DNA of 64,000 nt from Rotaria sp. Silwood1 (GCA_905250075.1 CAJNOP010000137.1:136809-200808); one strand, 5' to 3'. Counted from the stretch's first letter, positions 48,192-61,379 are shown. Notes: generated by a model not told the origin, from the sequence alone. Made by a program: numbers and translations.

Positions 48192-48418
48192 TAGGAATGC
48201 ACGGTTCCGGTTTTTACCGGTTCTACAGAACCGAAACCGATTTAACTGATGGAACCGATAAGAACCGACACCAGAACTGATGAGAATCGGTTGGAACCGG
48301 TTCTGATCGGTTTTGGTTCCATATCAGTTCTTATCGGTTTCGGTTTCGGTTCTTATCGGTTCCAATCGGTTCCATCGGTTTCGGTTCTAAAACCGGAACT
48401 GGTTTCGGTGCAACCCTA
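48192..48418. mobile_element. CGGTT-rich repeat with hAT-like terminal repeats
   Basis: The stretch is packed with GGTTC/CGGTT/GAACCG units on both strands (for example CCGATAAGAACCG and TTCTTATCGGTT). It starts TAGGAATGCAC and ends GTGCAACCCTA, which are imperfect inverted repeats of the TAGGG(N)TGCAC type found at ends of hAT-superfamily elements. A matching 8-base target duplication is not evident. It is non-autonomous, with no transposase. Confidence 0.6.
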
Positions 48419-48774
48419 TATGTTTTTATGATTTCTCAGTATAGTAACTTCCTTTGCATTTTTCTCAAGAATTGCTTCTAATAAACATGTTACATGTTTT
48501 ATTGTATTTGTTCTATGAGCTTCACTATTAATTGTCATTGTTGTTTTCATTAACTGTGTTCATTCTCTTTCTTCAATATCACCATCAATTAATCAAAACG
48601 CATACTCAAGGGATTTTTAGTATATATTCATATTTAAATCTTTATATAACCTTACGAAGTATCAAAAATAGTAAGTTACTTCGCTCGTATCATTTGGAAG
48701 TTCTTCAATAACTCCTAATTCTATGGCATATTATTCATTGAATTCATGATCTTGACCGGATAAAGCTGTGTATA
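48419..48774. other. Non-coding spacer
   Basis: AT-rich spacer between two short TIR elements. No gene is seen. Confidence 0.4.
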
Positions 48775-49094
48775 GCAGAGCTCCGCGGGACAACAAAAAA
48801 ATCGTCCCACTCCGTCCTGTTCCTGAGCCTCTGAAAAGTTCTGTTTTTTAGACGAAAGCAGAAATGTTAAAAAAAAAAGGTTCTGAACATAAAAAATGCT
48901 TCTGGCATCCTCGTCGAAACTTTTTTCCTGGCCAGAGCTTTTTACCAGAGTTATGATTCCCAAATAAAACACAGAACCTTTTAGAAGCCTAAAATGTTTT
49001 GTAAATCTCCTTTATTTTCTTCCAGAACACCGATAACCCTGCTTCATATACACGTGCCGAGACGAGACTTATCCTGCGTCCTCCGGAGCTCTGG
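48775..49094. mobile_element. 320-bp element with inverted ends (GCAGAGCTCC...GGAGCTCTGG)
   Basis: The left end is GCAGAGCTCCGCGGGAC. The right end is GTCCTCCGGAGCTCTGG, its inverted match with three mismatches over 17 bases. TA precedes the left end and follows the right end, consistent with a TA-duplicating MITE. There is no transposase. The minus-strand frame across it is not a gene. Confidence 0.55.
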
Positions 49095-49500
49095 TACCCA
49101 TAATCCACACCAATTAGCGATATGTTTTAAAAATGAAAATGACTTTCTTATGAATTTAATTCCAATTCAATGAACTTTTCTCTCTTGTTAATTTTCGAAG
49201 AAACAGATCTATACTCTCTAATAGGATATAGGAATTCTAATCTATTTATATGTATAACTGTATATAAATGAATCAAATCTTTTACAACTGAATAAAACAA
49301 ACGTAAGATTACAATAAACTAAATGGAGTATATATATTAAAGCAAACTAACAGGTTTAATTATTGTTTTTCGTCATTAATTGATTCACACAAATAAAATT
49401 CTACATGATGACTAGTGAACAAAATAAAATCAATTATATATATCAGACAAATAAAATGATGATCGTTGATTTTTTATTTCTATTTTTGTACATGTAGATT
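49095..49500. other. 3' flank of the nucleotidase gene
   Basis: AT-rich sequence containing AATAAA-type signals on the minus strand. No gene is seen. Confidence 0.4.
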
Positions 49501-52500
49501 TCATGGTAATCCATGATGTGTTGTATTTGCGTAATTTTTTTCAAGATACTTAATAAAAGCTCGTGTTATTGTTGTATGTGTAGCTAAAGTTTGCGATAAA
49601 TATTTTAATTCTGTATTTTGTATAAAATATGGTATAGAAACAATTGTTAATGTTAAACCTTCACTATCAATCGGTTGTCGACTTTGTTGAAGATACCATT
49701 TTTCTTCTCGACTATCATATTCTACACCAGCATAGGATATAAACATTCCAGTATTTACATTCATTAAACCACGATTTAAAACTTTAGTAAGTATTGAACC
49801 ATTAACACGTAATGATATTATATTAGCTGAAAATGGTAAACAACGCAATACATCATATTGAGTTATTATACCCATTAATTGATCATCAATACGTATAGCA
49901 CCTGCATTAAATACACATATTGTTGTATTAGCTTCATCCATCATAGCATTACATAATGCTATTGTTAGATGTGTTTGTTGAGCACGTATGACTGCTGAAC
50001 GTCCATCAAAATTAAGTCCAGCAGGCAAAACACATATGATACGTTCAGGTACATAACCTAGAGAAAACGTAAATAGATGAAAGACTTCATATGGAAACCA
50101 CTCGAAATGATATCTTGCGCCTGACATGAGTTCTAGTTTTTATGTAGGTTTTATAGATATCTTCAGAAGAGGCAATTCTTTTTGGCTGACATTTCTAGGA
50201 GATTCTAATGACTATAAGAGCTGTCTTTCGGCAAAGTTTGTTTGTCCAGTTTTTGTTAACAAATAAAGTGCACAAGATAAAACAGTCATAACTCCAAAGA
50301 AGCAGCGCATCGGGAGGAATACGTCTATGTTTCTTCTCATCTCAAGTGCCCGGTAACATGCCAGATGGTTCTCAGGTTAACAGTGCGGTAGAATATTTTA
50401 TATAATACAATTCGATAATTTATATGTAATCATGAGAAATTTTCATTCAACTAGTTCTTACTTGATTAATGATTCAACTCACAATTTTTGTATTCAATCT
50501 CTGTCTACAAGTATGTGATAGAATAAAAATGATGTTTTTATAGAAGCATCTTGTATGAGAGTTCATTAATAAATAGTAGTATTCATCGCATGAAAGTTCT
50601 TTTTGAGCATCGTTTATCAATGTATCCAGTGTACATTCCTGATTTTCTTAAAACTTCCTTTCCCCCAAAAAGGGCGCTTCTCTTTAAAAAAAATGACAGT
50701 TTTTGAGATAAAACATAAGAACATGACCTCTAAGGTGATCAAGTTTGAAAACTCATAAGAATGACTTTCTATTTGAAAAGTTTTCTTCACAAATGATAAT
50801 GAATTTCTAGAGCTCTCCATAAAAAAAATTGAAAGCGCTATCGCAGCTACTGTTCCTTATCGTAGTCCAATGTGTAGCTGAAGGGTCGCTCGATAAAACT
50901 CTAGATACATTTTTAGTCGACATATAAAATATAATCATATTTGATGCTTTTGTCATAAAGTTCTTCAGGTAAGCATATTAAAAAAATGCTTGCGTGATTA
51001 AATATATGCTTTATAAAGTTGAAAGCATAAGATCAATTAGGAGTAGTCTGAATTAACTTTAGACTATATATTTATAGTCATCTTAGTCAGTCTATCTACT
51101 TTTTCTTGAGAAGAGTTTTTTTTTGTTATATAGACAAAATTGAATTCTTCTCACACCAATGTTAAAGCTGTATAAAACTGCACTCTGTTTTTTTTTTACT
51201 AATTTTCATCATTATAATTCAGTTTTAGAGCAAAATGAATTGCACATTCGAAATCGATGCAAAAAAAAACTACAGCAGAACAGATATATCTTAGTAAAAT
51301 ATATTCTTTATGAAAAATCGATCCTGAGAGGTACTACAACCAAATTTTTCGCAGAAAAAAAAACAAATTTTATCCAAATATATTTAAGTCGATCTAGATT
51401 TTTGCAATGATTTCAAATATCTTATTAATTTTTAATATAAAGTACATGATAAATCGAAAAACGTATGATTAATCTAGTAATTACCATCATCTCTATAGGC
51501 TTGTAAACCAGCTTGATAAAAATAATTTGCTACTTTAGCTGTTTCAGGTTCTTCTGAAAAAAGTGGTGATACTGGTGTTAATTGAGAAAAAATTAATAAT
51601 TGTTTTGTTGTTGGTTGATATGCAAATCGATGAATAAATACAGTAAATCCATTATCATCTGCTTTATATATTGGTGTATATTTTGATCCACGTTTTAAAT
51701 AATAATTTTCATGGTCATGTCCACCCATAACTGCATCAATAGCAGGATTATATTCAACTACTTCAATATCATTTTGCATATTTAAATGTGTTAAACAAAT
51801 AAATACATCCCATTCTAATTTTAATTCATAACGAAGATATTTTATATAATTTGCTGTAAATTGTGGTAAAGTATGTTGAGATGTTATATTAACATAAGTT
51901 TTAGATGTTGCTTGTCCTGTATTCTCATCAATTGTTAAACCAATAAGAAGAATTTTTATATTTGATATTGTTATAATTTTATATGGTATGACAGTATGAA
52001 ATGGTTTGGTTGAATTAAGTTCATAAACATTTGAGGCTATCCATTGAAATCGTGATTCATTCAAACGACGTCTTATTGATGATTCTTTTAAATCAAATTC
52101 ATGATTACCTAATGTTGCATAATCAAGACCAAGTACGTTCAAGGCAGCAATCATTTGTTTTCCATTTAGCATTGATCCATTTACAATGCTATTACCTTTA
52201 ATATTCAAATAGAAAAGAAATATTTAAATAATTGAAAGCTAGAAAAAAGAACATTTTTGTTTTTTTTTTCCTGTTCGAGATCTATTATTAAACTAGAGCT
52301 GGTTAAAATAGTCAAAGTACGCATGCTCGAATATAGAAAGGTGCGAAATGACTCAAAAATTGATCCAGAGACGTTGCAAAATAAATATTTGCACTGTTAT
52401 CAAATGTCGTTACTGAATTGATTTAAACACATGGAACATTTTAAGAATAAAAAAAAACAGTCTTATCCATTATCGTCTTTTCAAATAAAATACCTTGTAT

Positions 52501-54321
52501 GTGACGGCATTGAACATATGTTCGAAATTAACTCTACATTAAATGCAGCTCGTCTCTTATCAAGAAAGTCGAGACTATGTGTACTATGTAGACTTCAATA
52601 AGCTATGAATAGGAATGAGATTGGTTCGGTTTAAACTTCGAAAAAATCGGAAAAAATGATTTTCAAATTTTTTGTTTAAAATTTTGCATAGATAGAAACT
52701 TTAATACGAAAAGTTTATTGTTAATGTTGCAGATCTCGTCGCTGTTTGTATCCTAAGATACAACTACGGTAATAGAGTGTTGTTCTTACATCATTCATAT
52801 AAATCAACCGATTTTATGCTCTTATTTTAAGATGGAAGAAACTTTAAAGACCTGAAAGTTTCATAATAAACTATTCTCGTGAAGACATGTGATTGTACAA
52901 AGTTTCGAGTCGAAATTCGAGAATTAATTTTTCTAGAACATGGCATTCATTTTACAAAATACCATCAAACTGCAGTATCTCTCTTGTTAAGCTATCCATA
53001 GTTAATTTAAATTCATATAATCCTGATTCAAAAGCGTTTTATCAGTTGGAAAATTTCCCTTGTTAGGTATCGTATAAACAAACATTAATAAATCATGACA
53101 TTGCTGAAAAGTCATTATAAACATTATCATGTGTCAATAATAAACTGTCGATCATATTTCTCTTTTTCTATTTCTAAAGTACAGAAAAGTCTCAATTAGC
53201 TTTATCTGTTATGATATGTTGACAAGAATAATAAACCAAAATAACAAATTTATGCATTGTATTGATAGAACGTATTAGAATATATACATTCTAATTATGA
53301 TTAATGATCTTTGTAATATTATAAAAATCAACAGCTTTCATGGATGCGCAACATATTGTTTTGACTCTGACGAATTCAATTGTATTTAATGATAATGAGT
53401 TATGTAAAGACAACTGATGGTTATTCAATAGTTTGACTGTTAAATTCATTTTTTGGGGAGGTTCTACTAGTTCAAAATATGCTGTTGTATATGTATCTCA
53501 CCAGATATCTAATGAATAATTGTTGAAAAGTATACGTATATAGCAGCTGTATTCAATTTATTAATATAATGCATATGATAACGGTTTGCATGTAGAAAAA
53601 AAGAGACAGATACTGATCTTGATAAACAAAAAAACGCATGAAATATAGCTGACTATACTCAATATGATAACGACAAAATCAATCGAATGATTTGTTTATT
53701 CATTAGATGATCTTAATTAAATAGAAGTAAACGTAAGACAGCTGTCTTTTTCATATATTTACATATCATAGATTATTTCATCTTGTTATTATTATACTCT
53801 ACGTACAAAATGTTGCTAGAATCTTCTCATTTAAATTATAATGAAAGAAACCAATTTTATTATATTTGATAATTTTAAAATAAATATTTTTTTCTCATAC
53901 CTAAAGCTGATGGACTAACAACATCACCAGCTAGAATTGTAATTGTATTTGGATTTTCTTGAAGAAGTAATTTTCGTATTGTTGCTACACGAGCTAAACC
54001 ACCTTTTTTACCACCACTTAATGGTATAAGTTCATAAACATCATTCATTTGAAGAAATGTCCATTGTATATATGAATGTGGATTATTAAGTTTAGGTGGT
54101 GAACCAATTTCATCAAGAAATGAATGTAATTTTTGATCGGTATCAACAAATGATGTAACATTATTAATTTGAGTCGTATGTTTATGTGTGGATCTATCAT
54201 ATACAATTGGATCTATTTTATGAAACCAACCAATTATAGCAATAACAACAGATATTAATAAAAGAGATATTAAGAAACAGAATTGCCAAATACTTAATTC
54301 AATTTTATTTCGACAAACCAT
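49501..54321 (-). CDS. Membrane-anchored 5'-nucleotidase-family metallophosphoesterase
   Basis: Three minus-strand exons (54321-53901, 52195-51485, 50057-49501) join in phase: 1689 nt, 562 aa. A signal anchor lies at about residues 12-31 ([19 protein letters not shown]). The calcineurin-like metallophosphatase domain follows: [28 protein letters not shown] (from about 90), [13 protein letters not shown] (about 129-141, ending at the first intron), [13 protein letters not shown] (163-175) and [12 protein letters not shown]. The C-terminal nucleotidase domain has [26 protein letters not shown] and [12 protein letters not shown]. Family members hydrolyse nucleotide monophosphates or related esters. 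The usual metal-binding His in the first motif (D-x-H) is Tyr (NDVYEL); I have seen NDVYE in a subgroup of this family, so it is probably a variant rather than a defect. With an N-terminal anchor, the catalytic part probably faces the lumen or outside. The introns are 1.4 and 1.7 kb. Confidence 0.88.
50058..51484 (-). other. Nucleotidase intron 2
   Basis: A 1.43 kb AT-rich intron. No nested gene or clear repeat was seen. Confidence 0.5.
52196..53900 (-). other. Nucleotidase intron 1
   Basis: A 1.7 kb AT-rich intron. No nested gene or clear repeat was seen. Confidence 0.5.
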
Positions 54322-56156
54322 ATTTGACGGAAGATAAAAGGTTTTTTTGTTTAATATACAATCAATAAAGTAATATTTGTCTATCGTTATTCAAATTTCA
54401 ATTGCATGCATATTAATAACCGCTTCAATATTGCATTCTTTTTATTTATTTTGTTTTTTGACTTTACACTTTTCTTCCTTGACTTAATTTTGATAAGCTA
54501 CTTAGGTAAGTGTTAACAACATACATGAATGATTATATAGGCGATGAAAAAATCAATACAATGGTGTCCTTCACTTGAATAATAATCCTTTTGAAGTTGT
54601 ATGTTTTGTTTCTGTTTTCTAAATAGAATTATCATAATAATCAAGTGCATCTATATTGTTGAAAATATGATGTGTAAATGTTCTTTTTTTTTCTTTTTTA
54701 ACAGATATACATATATATTGAAAGTAATGTATAAAGGATGAGTTCGAACGTGCACGCATTATATTCTGAATCAAATACTTACTGATACAGTTTAGTAGGC
54801 AATACTATAATGAAAAAAAAAACACTTTCTTCTTTTGCTGTTGTTAATGAATAAGTTTGTTCAATTTGTAAAAGAAAACCAGAAGTCTTCGTTATAATTC
54901 TGTGAGACGTTTACGAATTCAACAATCTTTAAATTACAAACAGATATACTAATTGTGTTATCTAGCTGAATATTTAGTATACATAGAAATATTAAGGATG
55001 AAAGAGAGAAAACAGAAAAAGAAAAAGATATGTGATGTCAACCAACAAGAAAGCGATACATCGGACATTTAACAGTCATAGAAAAATAGCACCACTAATT
55101 GACTACAAATCTTAACCAGTCGGAAACATTTCAACAAGTAAACTTGTCAATGAAAAAGAAGAGCCAGAACATTGATGATATATACAAAATAAAATAATTA
55201 TTCCAAAACTACTGAATCAAATTATATAGAAACAATTGATAGTTTCTCATGTTTCTTTTGATTTTAACAGTTAGTTTTTACTTTTTGTTTTTACCAACAA
55301 ACTATTTTCCGTAAAACCGTTTATTAAGAAACGATCCACGACTCCATCGAACATGGTCATACTCTCGAAAAATTTCACCCCTATATTTTATCATTGGAAA
55401 TGAGAGAACAAAGTGAGAAATCTATAAATCCAAAATTTTAGCTCATTCTGACTTACCGATGAAAAGTTATGAAGTACAAACTGAAAGCACTCTCAACAGG
55501 TTTAGAAAAAACTTTTTTTTTTGAAAAATATGCTAGATTAGTATTTTCTCATTTTTTTCACAGTGAATTCTCACAATCTTTTCGAGTAATATACCAACTG
55601 ATAGAGCGAATTGCTCTCTACAAAACTGCATATGTCATCCTCGCATCACCCTTCATTTTCTAGGTACAACAATCGCGAAACTAGATCAACCCTACTGCTT
55701 TTTTCGCATTTTTCTCTTGTTCTCTTTTTCATTGCAATCTATATTTCTATGCTAATTTTAATGGTCCCAGAAATACTTTATGGTTTTGGATACAGCAAAG
55801 AAAGAGCTATCAAATGAATATTAAATGCTTGAAATCAAAATAGCACACGGTGTTCATCCAAACCACAAAAACTATTCGACTACTATCTTGAAAACCATAT
55901 TTTTCATTATTTTTCTGCACCATTTATGTATATGTTAGTTCTGACTTTTCTTCAAACTAGGAATCGAATTGAGACGTTCTCAAATGCTATATAATTTAGT
56001 AATTTGCTTTATTTTGTTTTGAATTGCTTTCAACGAATGAACTCTACAAAATCAAATACTATTAGACACCCATTTGATCAATAGATCATAAATTAAATTT
56101 TGATGAAAACCTATTTTATTTACTTTTTAATCTTGTACTAGCAAAGTTACAACAAA
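54322..56156. other. Intergenic, upstream of the nucleotidase gene
   Basis: AT-rich spacer. The nucleotidase promoter should lie just right of 54321. Frames at 55469-55817 look like chance. Nothing else is supported. Confidence 0.45.
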
Positions 56157-56206
56157 GGTGTGGGTGTGGGTGTACTTCTCTCATTTATGCCCACACCCAT
56201 ACCCTC
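56157..56206. repeat. Telomere-like hairpin
   Basis: The left arm is GGTGTGGGTGTGGGTGTA (from 56157). The right arm is GCCCACACCCATACCCTCA (about 56188-56206). The loop is ACTTCTCTCATTTAT, similar to the loops at 1415-1427 and 1537-1549. This is one of the best-preserved members. Confidence 0.8.
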
Positions 56207-56269
56207 ATGTTCAAGTAAGGTACATTTAAATTGTTCTACAAGAAAAATTTTACATAGAAAACAAAAAAA

Positions 56270-56550
56270 GAATTCTTGTAGAATATTATATATACTTTCA
56301 AGTGCATCATAAGCTTCTTGAAATAATTCTTCGTTTGTTTTTAATTTTTCTCCATCTTCTTTCATTAATTCAATATAAATTGGTTCAAGATTATAAAATA
56401 CTTGATATTGTTTTCATTACATCATTTATACGTGTTATATCACTACGAGCTTGTTCAATATCAGCTGGTGGTAAAATTTCTTGATATAATGGTATTGGTG
56501 ATATAGATGGTTGAGCACAATTAAGATCAAGTCCTAAGGCAACTATTTAT
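56270..56550 (-). pseudogene. Unrecognised decayed coding fragment
   Basis: On the minus strand, 56530 down to about 56410 reads LDLNCAQPSISPIP, LPPADIEQARSDITRINDVM. After a shift of frame, 56395 down to 56280 reads YNLEPIYIELMKEDGEKLK, then EELFQEAYDALESIYNI. Both look like real helical protein sequence and appear continuous apart from the frame change, so this is a broken gene. I do not recognise the family. Confidence 0.55.
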
Positions 56551-56999
56551 TTTAATAGTTTTATTCAATAGAAATAGATAACAAAAAAAAATCTCTAGAA
56601 TACATACCACTTGATTTATCTTTTGTCAGGTTCTTTACTCATTGATTCATCCTCTTTAGAAAAAAAGAAAACCTATATGATTGTCATAAGCAAGTTTAAA
56701 ATTAGAAATCCTTGTTAAATCACTTTCGAAATTAATACAGGATATCCCATAAGTAAGGTAACAAAGAAAAAATTGAATATCTCTATTAGGATTCGAGCAA
56801 ATGGATTGAGTTTTTTTTGTGCCACTAATGAAAGGATGTTCAAGCTTATATTCACAAATGTTTGTTTGAATCTCGAAAACGTAAAAATTACCTTCTGGTA
56901 TTGTTTCAGGAATTTTATCAATAAAATCGTCTTTTTTTTGGGTTCATACTTTCTATCTTAAAGTATCGCTTGTTTCATTTCTATATAAATATAAATTAT

Positions 57000-57165
57000 A
57001 AAAACAAAGATTCAAATCTAAATCCATTAAAATCTTTTTCATCAACTTCATCTTCATCATCAACTGGTTCACCAACTTCAATTTTTCTTTATCATTCCGC
57101 TAAACGTTCATTTCGTTCGTATTTAGCAAATATTTTCATTTCTTCCATTCGTCATCTATGAATAT
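57000..57165 (-). pseudogene. Unrecognised acidic/charged coding fragment
   Basis: On the minus strand the frame reads MEEMKIFAKYERNERLAE, then two stops, then RKIEVGEPVDDEDEVDEKDF. The charged helix followed by an acidic stretch looks coding. The two adjacent stops show decay. It could be an upstream exon of the fragment at 56270-56550, which lies in the same orientation; this is unproven. Confidence 0.45.
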
Positions 57166-57719
57166 AAAATAAAAATTGGTTTTTGTTTATTTGAAATCCT
57201 AAACAAAAGCACAAAGCGTTAGTGTTCTTTTTGTCGACAATTGATGTTATGAGATGATATTATTTTTCTTATTCATCAGCTTGATAGGTCAACGAATATA
57301 GAATTTTACCATGTCTATTCTCCTTTTCTTTCTATGCCATATCAAGTAGTTTTCTGAATATTTTTCAAGGTTTTTCTTATTATTTTTATACTCGAAGTAC
57401 AGTCTTCTCAAAAGAAAATCCAGTAGAAAAAAAACCAATACTAGATTATCATTTCAATTTCTTAGATGATCAATAATAAATATCATATATATTGATAATA
57501 GATTTTAATTGAAAGAGTCAACGTCTTTCTTGACGAAATGTTGCAGATCATCTATATTAACTAATCATCCATTTTGTGCGAAATCACTGTAAAAACAAAG
57601 ATCTTTTACATATGTGCATTCATAATCATAGATGAATGCAATCTTCTTGTCTTAAAATACAATAAATCAAAAAAGCTCATTGACAAGATCATCTTAAAGA
57701 AAAAAACTAAATCATTTTT

Positions 57720-57985
57720 TTACATCTGATTATGTTCGTACGTTATCTTCATGATATCGAACATCATCATTATCTATTTCAATATCCGATCAACAATATT
57801 TCATCAACATAACACTTATTTATTGAAATGACATTTCAAAATATTCTTTTTCTCATGTTCTCGAAATTCAACATAATAGAAATCATCTTGTATTTGATTT
57901 ATTTTGGGTAATAAATCATTATCAATTATTCATTTAGATATGAAATATTTATCTTGATGTAAAATCGATGAATCTTTATACATAC
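57720..57985 (-). pseudogene. Unrecognised decayed coding fragment
   Basis: On the minus strand the frame reads YKDSSILHQDKYFISK, TGA, IIDNDLLPKINQIQDDFYY, VEFREHEKKNILKCHFNK, then several stops. The continuity of plausible protein sequence across single stops suggests a once-coding exon. The TGA sits where Trp would be reasonable. No family is recognised. Confidence 0.5.
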
Positions 57986-60900
57986 TTAAATATAATTTGA
58001 ATTAATCACTTTAAATTGAAAAATGTTTTGATATTCTGCATTATTATTTATTTTTAAGATATTTCTTGTTTGTAATTTATATCGTCTTTATATTCATAGT
58101 CAATCAACAAAATCAAACAATTGTTTGTACATTTCAATTTTTTCATTAAAATAGAAAACCATTATCTAATTCTATTTATTAATAAATGAATTTGAAACAT
58201 TCTCGTATCTTAGTTCGGATCTTGTTCTTACGTACAAAGAAATTACCAATAAACAAATTCTATTAGATTTAACGCATCTATGGAGATGAAGAAAATCTTT
58301 TTATTTACATTTTTTTTTTACATGTTGAAAATGAAAATGAAACTGGTAGAATCCAAGAAATCATGATTCAAAAAGGTATTCAACATGATAAACAATTTGT
58401 ATATATGTATTGCTGACTTGTCGAGTTCAAATGATATTTAATTTGATTGTTATCTTGCATAATATTTTAAATGTTACTCTTAGTTAGATTTTTATTTGTT
58501 TATCATATTTGTTGTTTTCCTTTTATTTCTAGTTGATTTAATGTTATGATTATTGAAACATATATATAGTTTATTTAAAGAAACTATTGTGACTTCGAGG
58601 ATGGCAAAGTTTTTTAATTTTCTTGATATTGAACATTTACTAAGTAAACAAACAACTTGAAATAGTAAAATATCCTTGTTTTTGATAATGTAGAAAAAGA
58701 AATTATGATTTAAATGAAGTTATCAATATATTTTTAAAAAGTCTTACTAAGAGCTAAAAAAGGTCCACCTTATATTAGATAATTTGTTAATTCAATTAAA
58801 AAGTTAGTAATAAATAATCAGTTGATTATTTTTTCTTGTTAGGTTTGTATTTTTTTCAATTTGATTTTGATAGACTCTTAAAGATGATTTAATCATCATA
58901 TTTGCCGAGAAATTTTCGTAGTTTTAAAGATTTTCAGTTTTGCAAAAACTACATTGCCACTTACATTAGTATTGAATAGAACATTTTTATATTATCCAGC
59001 AAGTCAGATGGCATTTACTACCTTTATCTCTTACGGAGTTTAAAACGATCCACTGGAATGAATTAGTAATATACCGTTGTAATATGATTTTCTATGGATT
59101 CGAATAAAAAAACTCAATTCTAAATTTGTTTATTGTTTTTCTCAGAACACACTCTCCAATTAGAAAAATTGAATGTTTTAGTCATTCCAAAAATGGGTCA
59201 TGAATCAGCTGGAACGCTGATCTAATACGGCTAATAGGGCTCAAACTTTTAGCAAAATCATATCTAACCAGACTGAATCATCCCTGAAAATTTCAGCTCA
59301 AATGTACTATCCCAAGAACGACCTTGAAAAGAACATTGTTTTATTATGTTATTAAAGAACTTCATTTCAGTTTTTTGAATCTTTTTTATTATAATTTATA
59401 TTCTGTTGTGGTAAAAAAAATTTGGACCATATCTAAAAACTTTGCGTATATTGCTCATTGTTTTTTTGATACGATAGAAGTTTGTCTATTGGTTTAAAAC
59501 TCTTAGTGACGCCACTATCATTACTATAAATTTACAAATGGTTTTTTTGTACTACAATAGCCAGTCTTTTCTCAGGAGTGCTAAAAAAAAAAGATGAGCT
59601 TTGAATTTCAAATTAAACTTTGAAACCAGAAAAATCTCAATAAGGATACCTCATTGCAAACATTTCAGATCGTCTAGTTGTTTCTATCTAAAGATAGTGT
59701 CATAGTAAAACTATATTTCAAATATTGATAACATACAATAGCAGATTCTGACATCTTGTTGCAGAAAAACACCAACAGAAATATCTAAAATTTTGATAAT
59801 AGACTATTTCATCAAGGCTTTTCTCTGCAGAAAACTTCAAAATAGAATTCAGCATTATTTTCCCAATGATTCTGACAGAAACAATAGTATCGAACTAAAA
59901 ATATTGCGAATGTGTAATAGCCGAGAAGCAAGAAGCTACAGACATGAATTATATCAGAATTTTCATAGCTTTTTTGAACTTATATGATTTACTGAGTCAT
60001 AATTGAAGAACAAATTGATGATTACGAGCGTTTCTTTGTTTCATTATAATAAAGAATTGCATCATTTATAACTCTTGAAAATAAATCGAAGCCTGTTTTC
60101 ATAATCATCAAGAGATTGAGAACGAAAACGAAGAAGTTTATTTCGATACTTTTTCATGCTGAAAAAATGCTGCTCAATCATTTAAATATGAATTGAAGAT
60201 AATAGGTAAATTCGATAGTGTACAAATTAACAAAACCGTTCATTATTATTAACATATTTTTGGAGATGGATCATTGTAAAAACGATTGATTTAGGAATTA
60301 GAGTTGAAAATGTCACAATCGATTTCTTAGCTAATAATAACAGAGAAACTGTTAAAACAAAGAGATTTTTAATGGAATACTTGTTCTATCACAAAACGAA
60401 TTCAAAACCATAATTCACGATTAATGCAATTAGAATAGATTTTTTTATTGCAACATAAATCTAGTACTACTAAAAAAATCCCAGCAAAATAAATCAACAG
60501 TAACACAATAAATTAAAGCTTACAAAATAATACCGTTCTCTTACATTTAATACGTTTGCTTTCCAATCGATTTGTTTCTTTTACAATTAAAATGAAATAA
60601 TATTTCATAATTTAATTGGAAAAATCAATACAGTAAGTGTACTTCAGACTTCATTTTATCATTACAACATATTAAAACAATTGTTTGAAGGATTCAATTG
60701 AAGCATAATAATGAAGAAAATGTAAAATAATTTATGAATAAATATATGTGGCAGCATTGTTTAGAAGAGATTATTATTTTTATTTTTATTTTTATTTTTA
60801 ATAATTATTCTAATAAACAAATACTACCATTATTTAGTTCATATCTTACTTATTTAACGAAATAACTATATTACTATAATTTTCGCATGCAGTTAAAAAA

Positions 60901-61360
60901 ATCTCTTATTTAAACTTAATACTTTTAACACTAGAATTTTTGTTGATATTTAATCTTTAATCGTTCTACTAATTTCATATGTTGAGCCATTTCGATAATC
61001 GATAGTACAACTATCTTTACTTTTGTATTAGTAATACAAAAAAATTTTGTATATGAAAAAGATGGAAAAAAACAAGTTTATTCTTTGATTAAATAAAACA
61101 ATTTTAAACAAAGAAAAACAAATACTATTCACATAAAGCATTTACATGTGAAATAAACATTAAGTTATTTTTTTGATATCTGACTTTTTGATAAAAATTT
61201 TACAAAAATATAATGAACAGACAATAATATACACACACGATTTTAGATCTTGAAGATTGCAACAAAATAAACATGTGTTTGATTCAATAAGATAGATCAT
61301 TCAAATATCGATTCATTAATAAATGCTTGTGGAAATTGTTTTATATTAAATAAGTCATAT
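57986..61360. other. Gene-poor, AT-rich region
   Basis: No intact gene. Possible further coding scraps on the plus strand lie at about 58320-58420 (ETGRIQEIMIQKGIQHDKQF) and 58680-58720 (NILVFDNVEKE). Neither is long enough to name. A short (TTTTTA)n run is at 60776-60801. Confidence 0.4.
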
Positions 61361-61379
61361 GATTATTTTATTGTGTGGA

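Noticed and set aside
58560-58740. Possible NB-ARC/NLR remnant (TIVTSRMAKFF; NILVFDNVEKE)
   Set aside because: The motifs are in the wrong order for an NB-ARC domain, in different frames and only 10-20 residues long.
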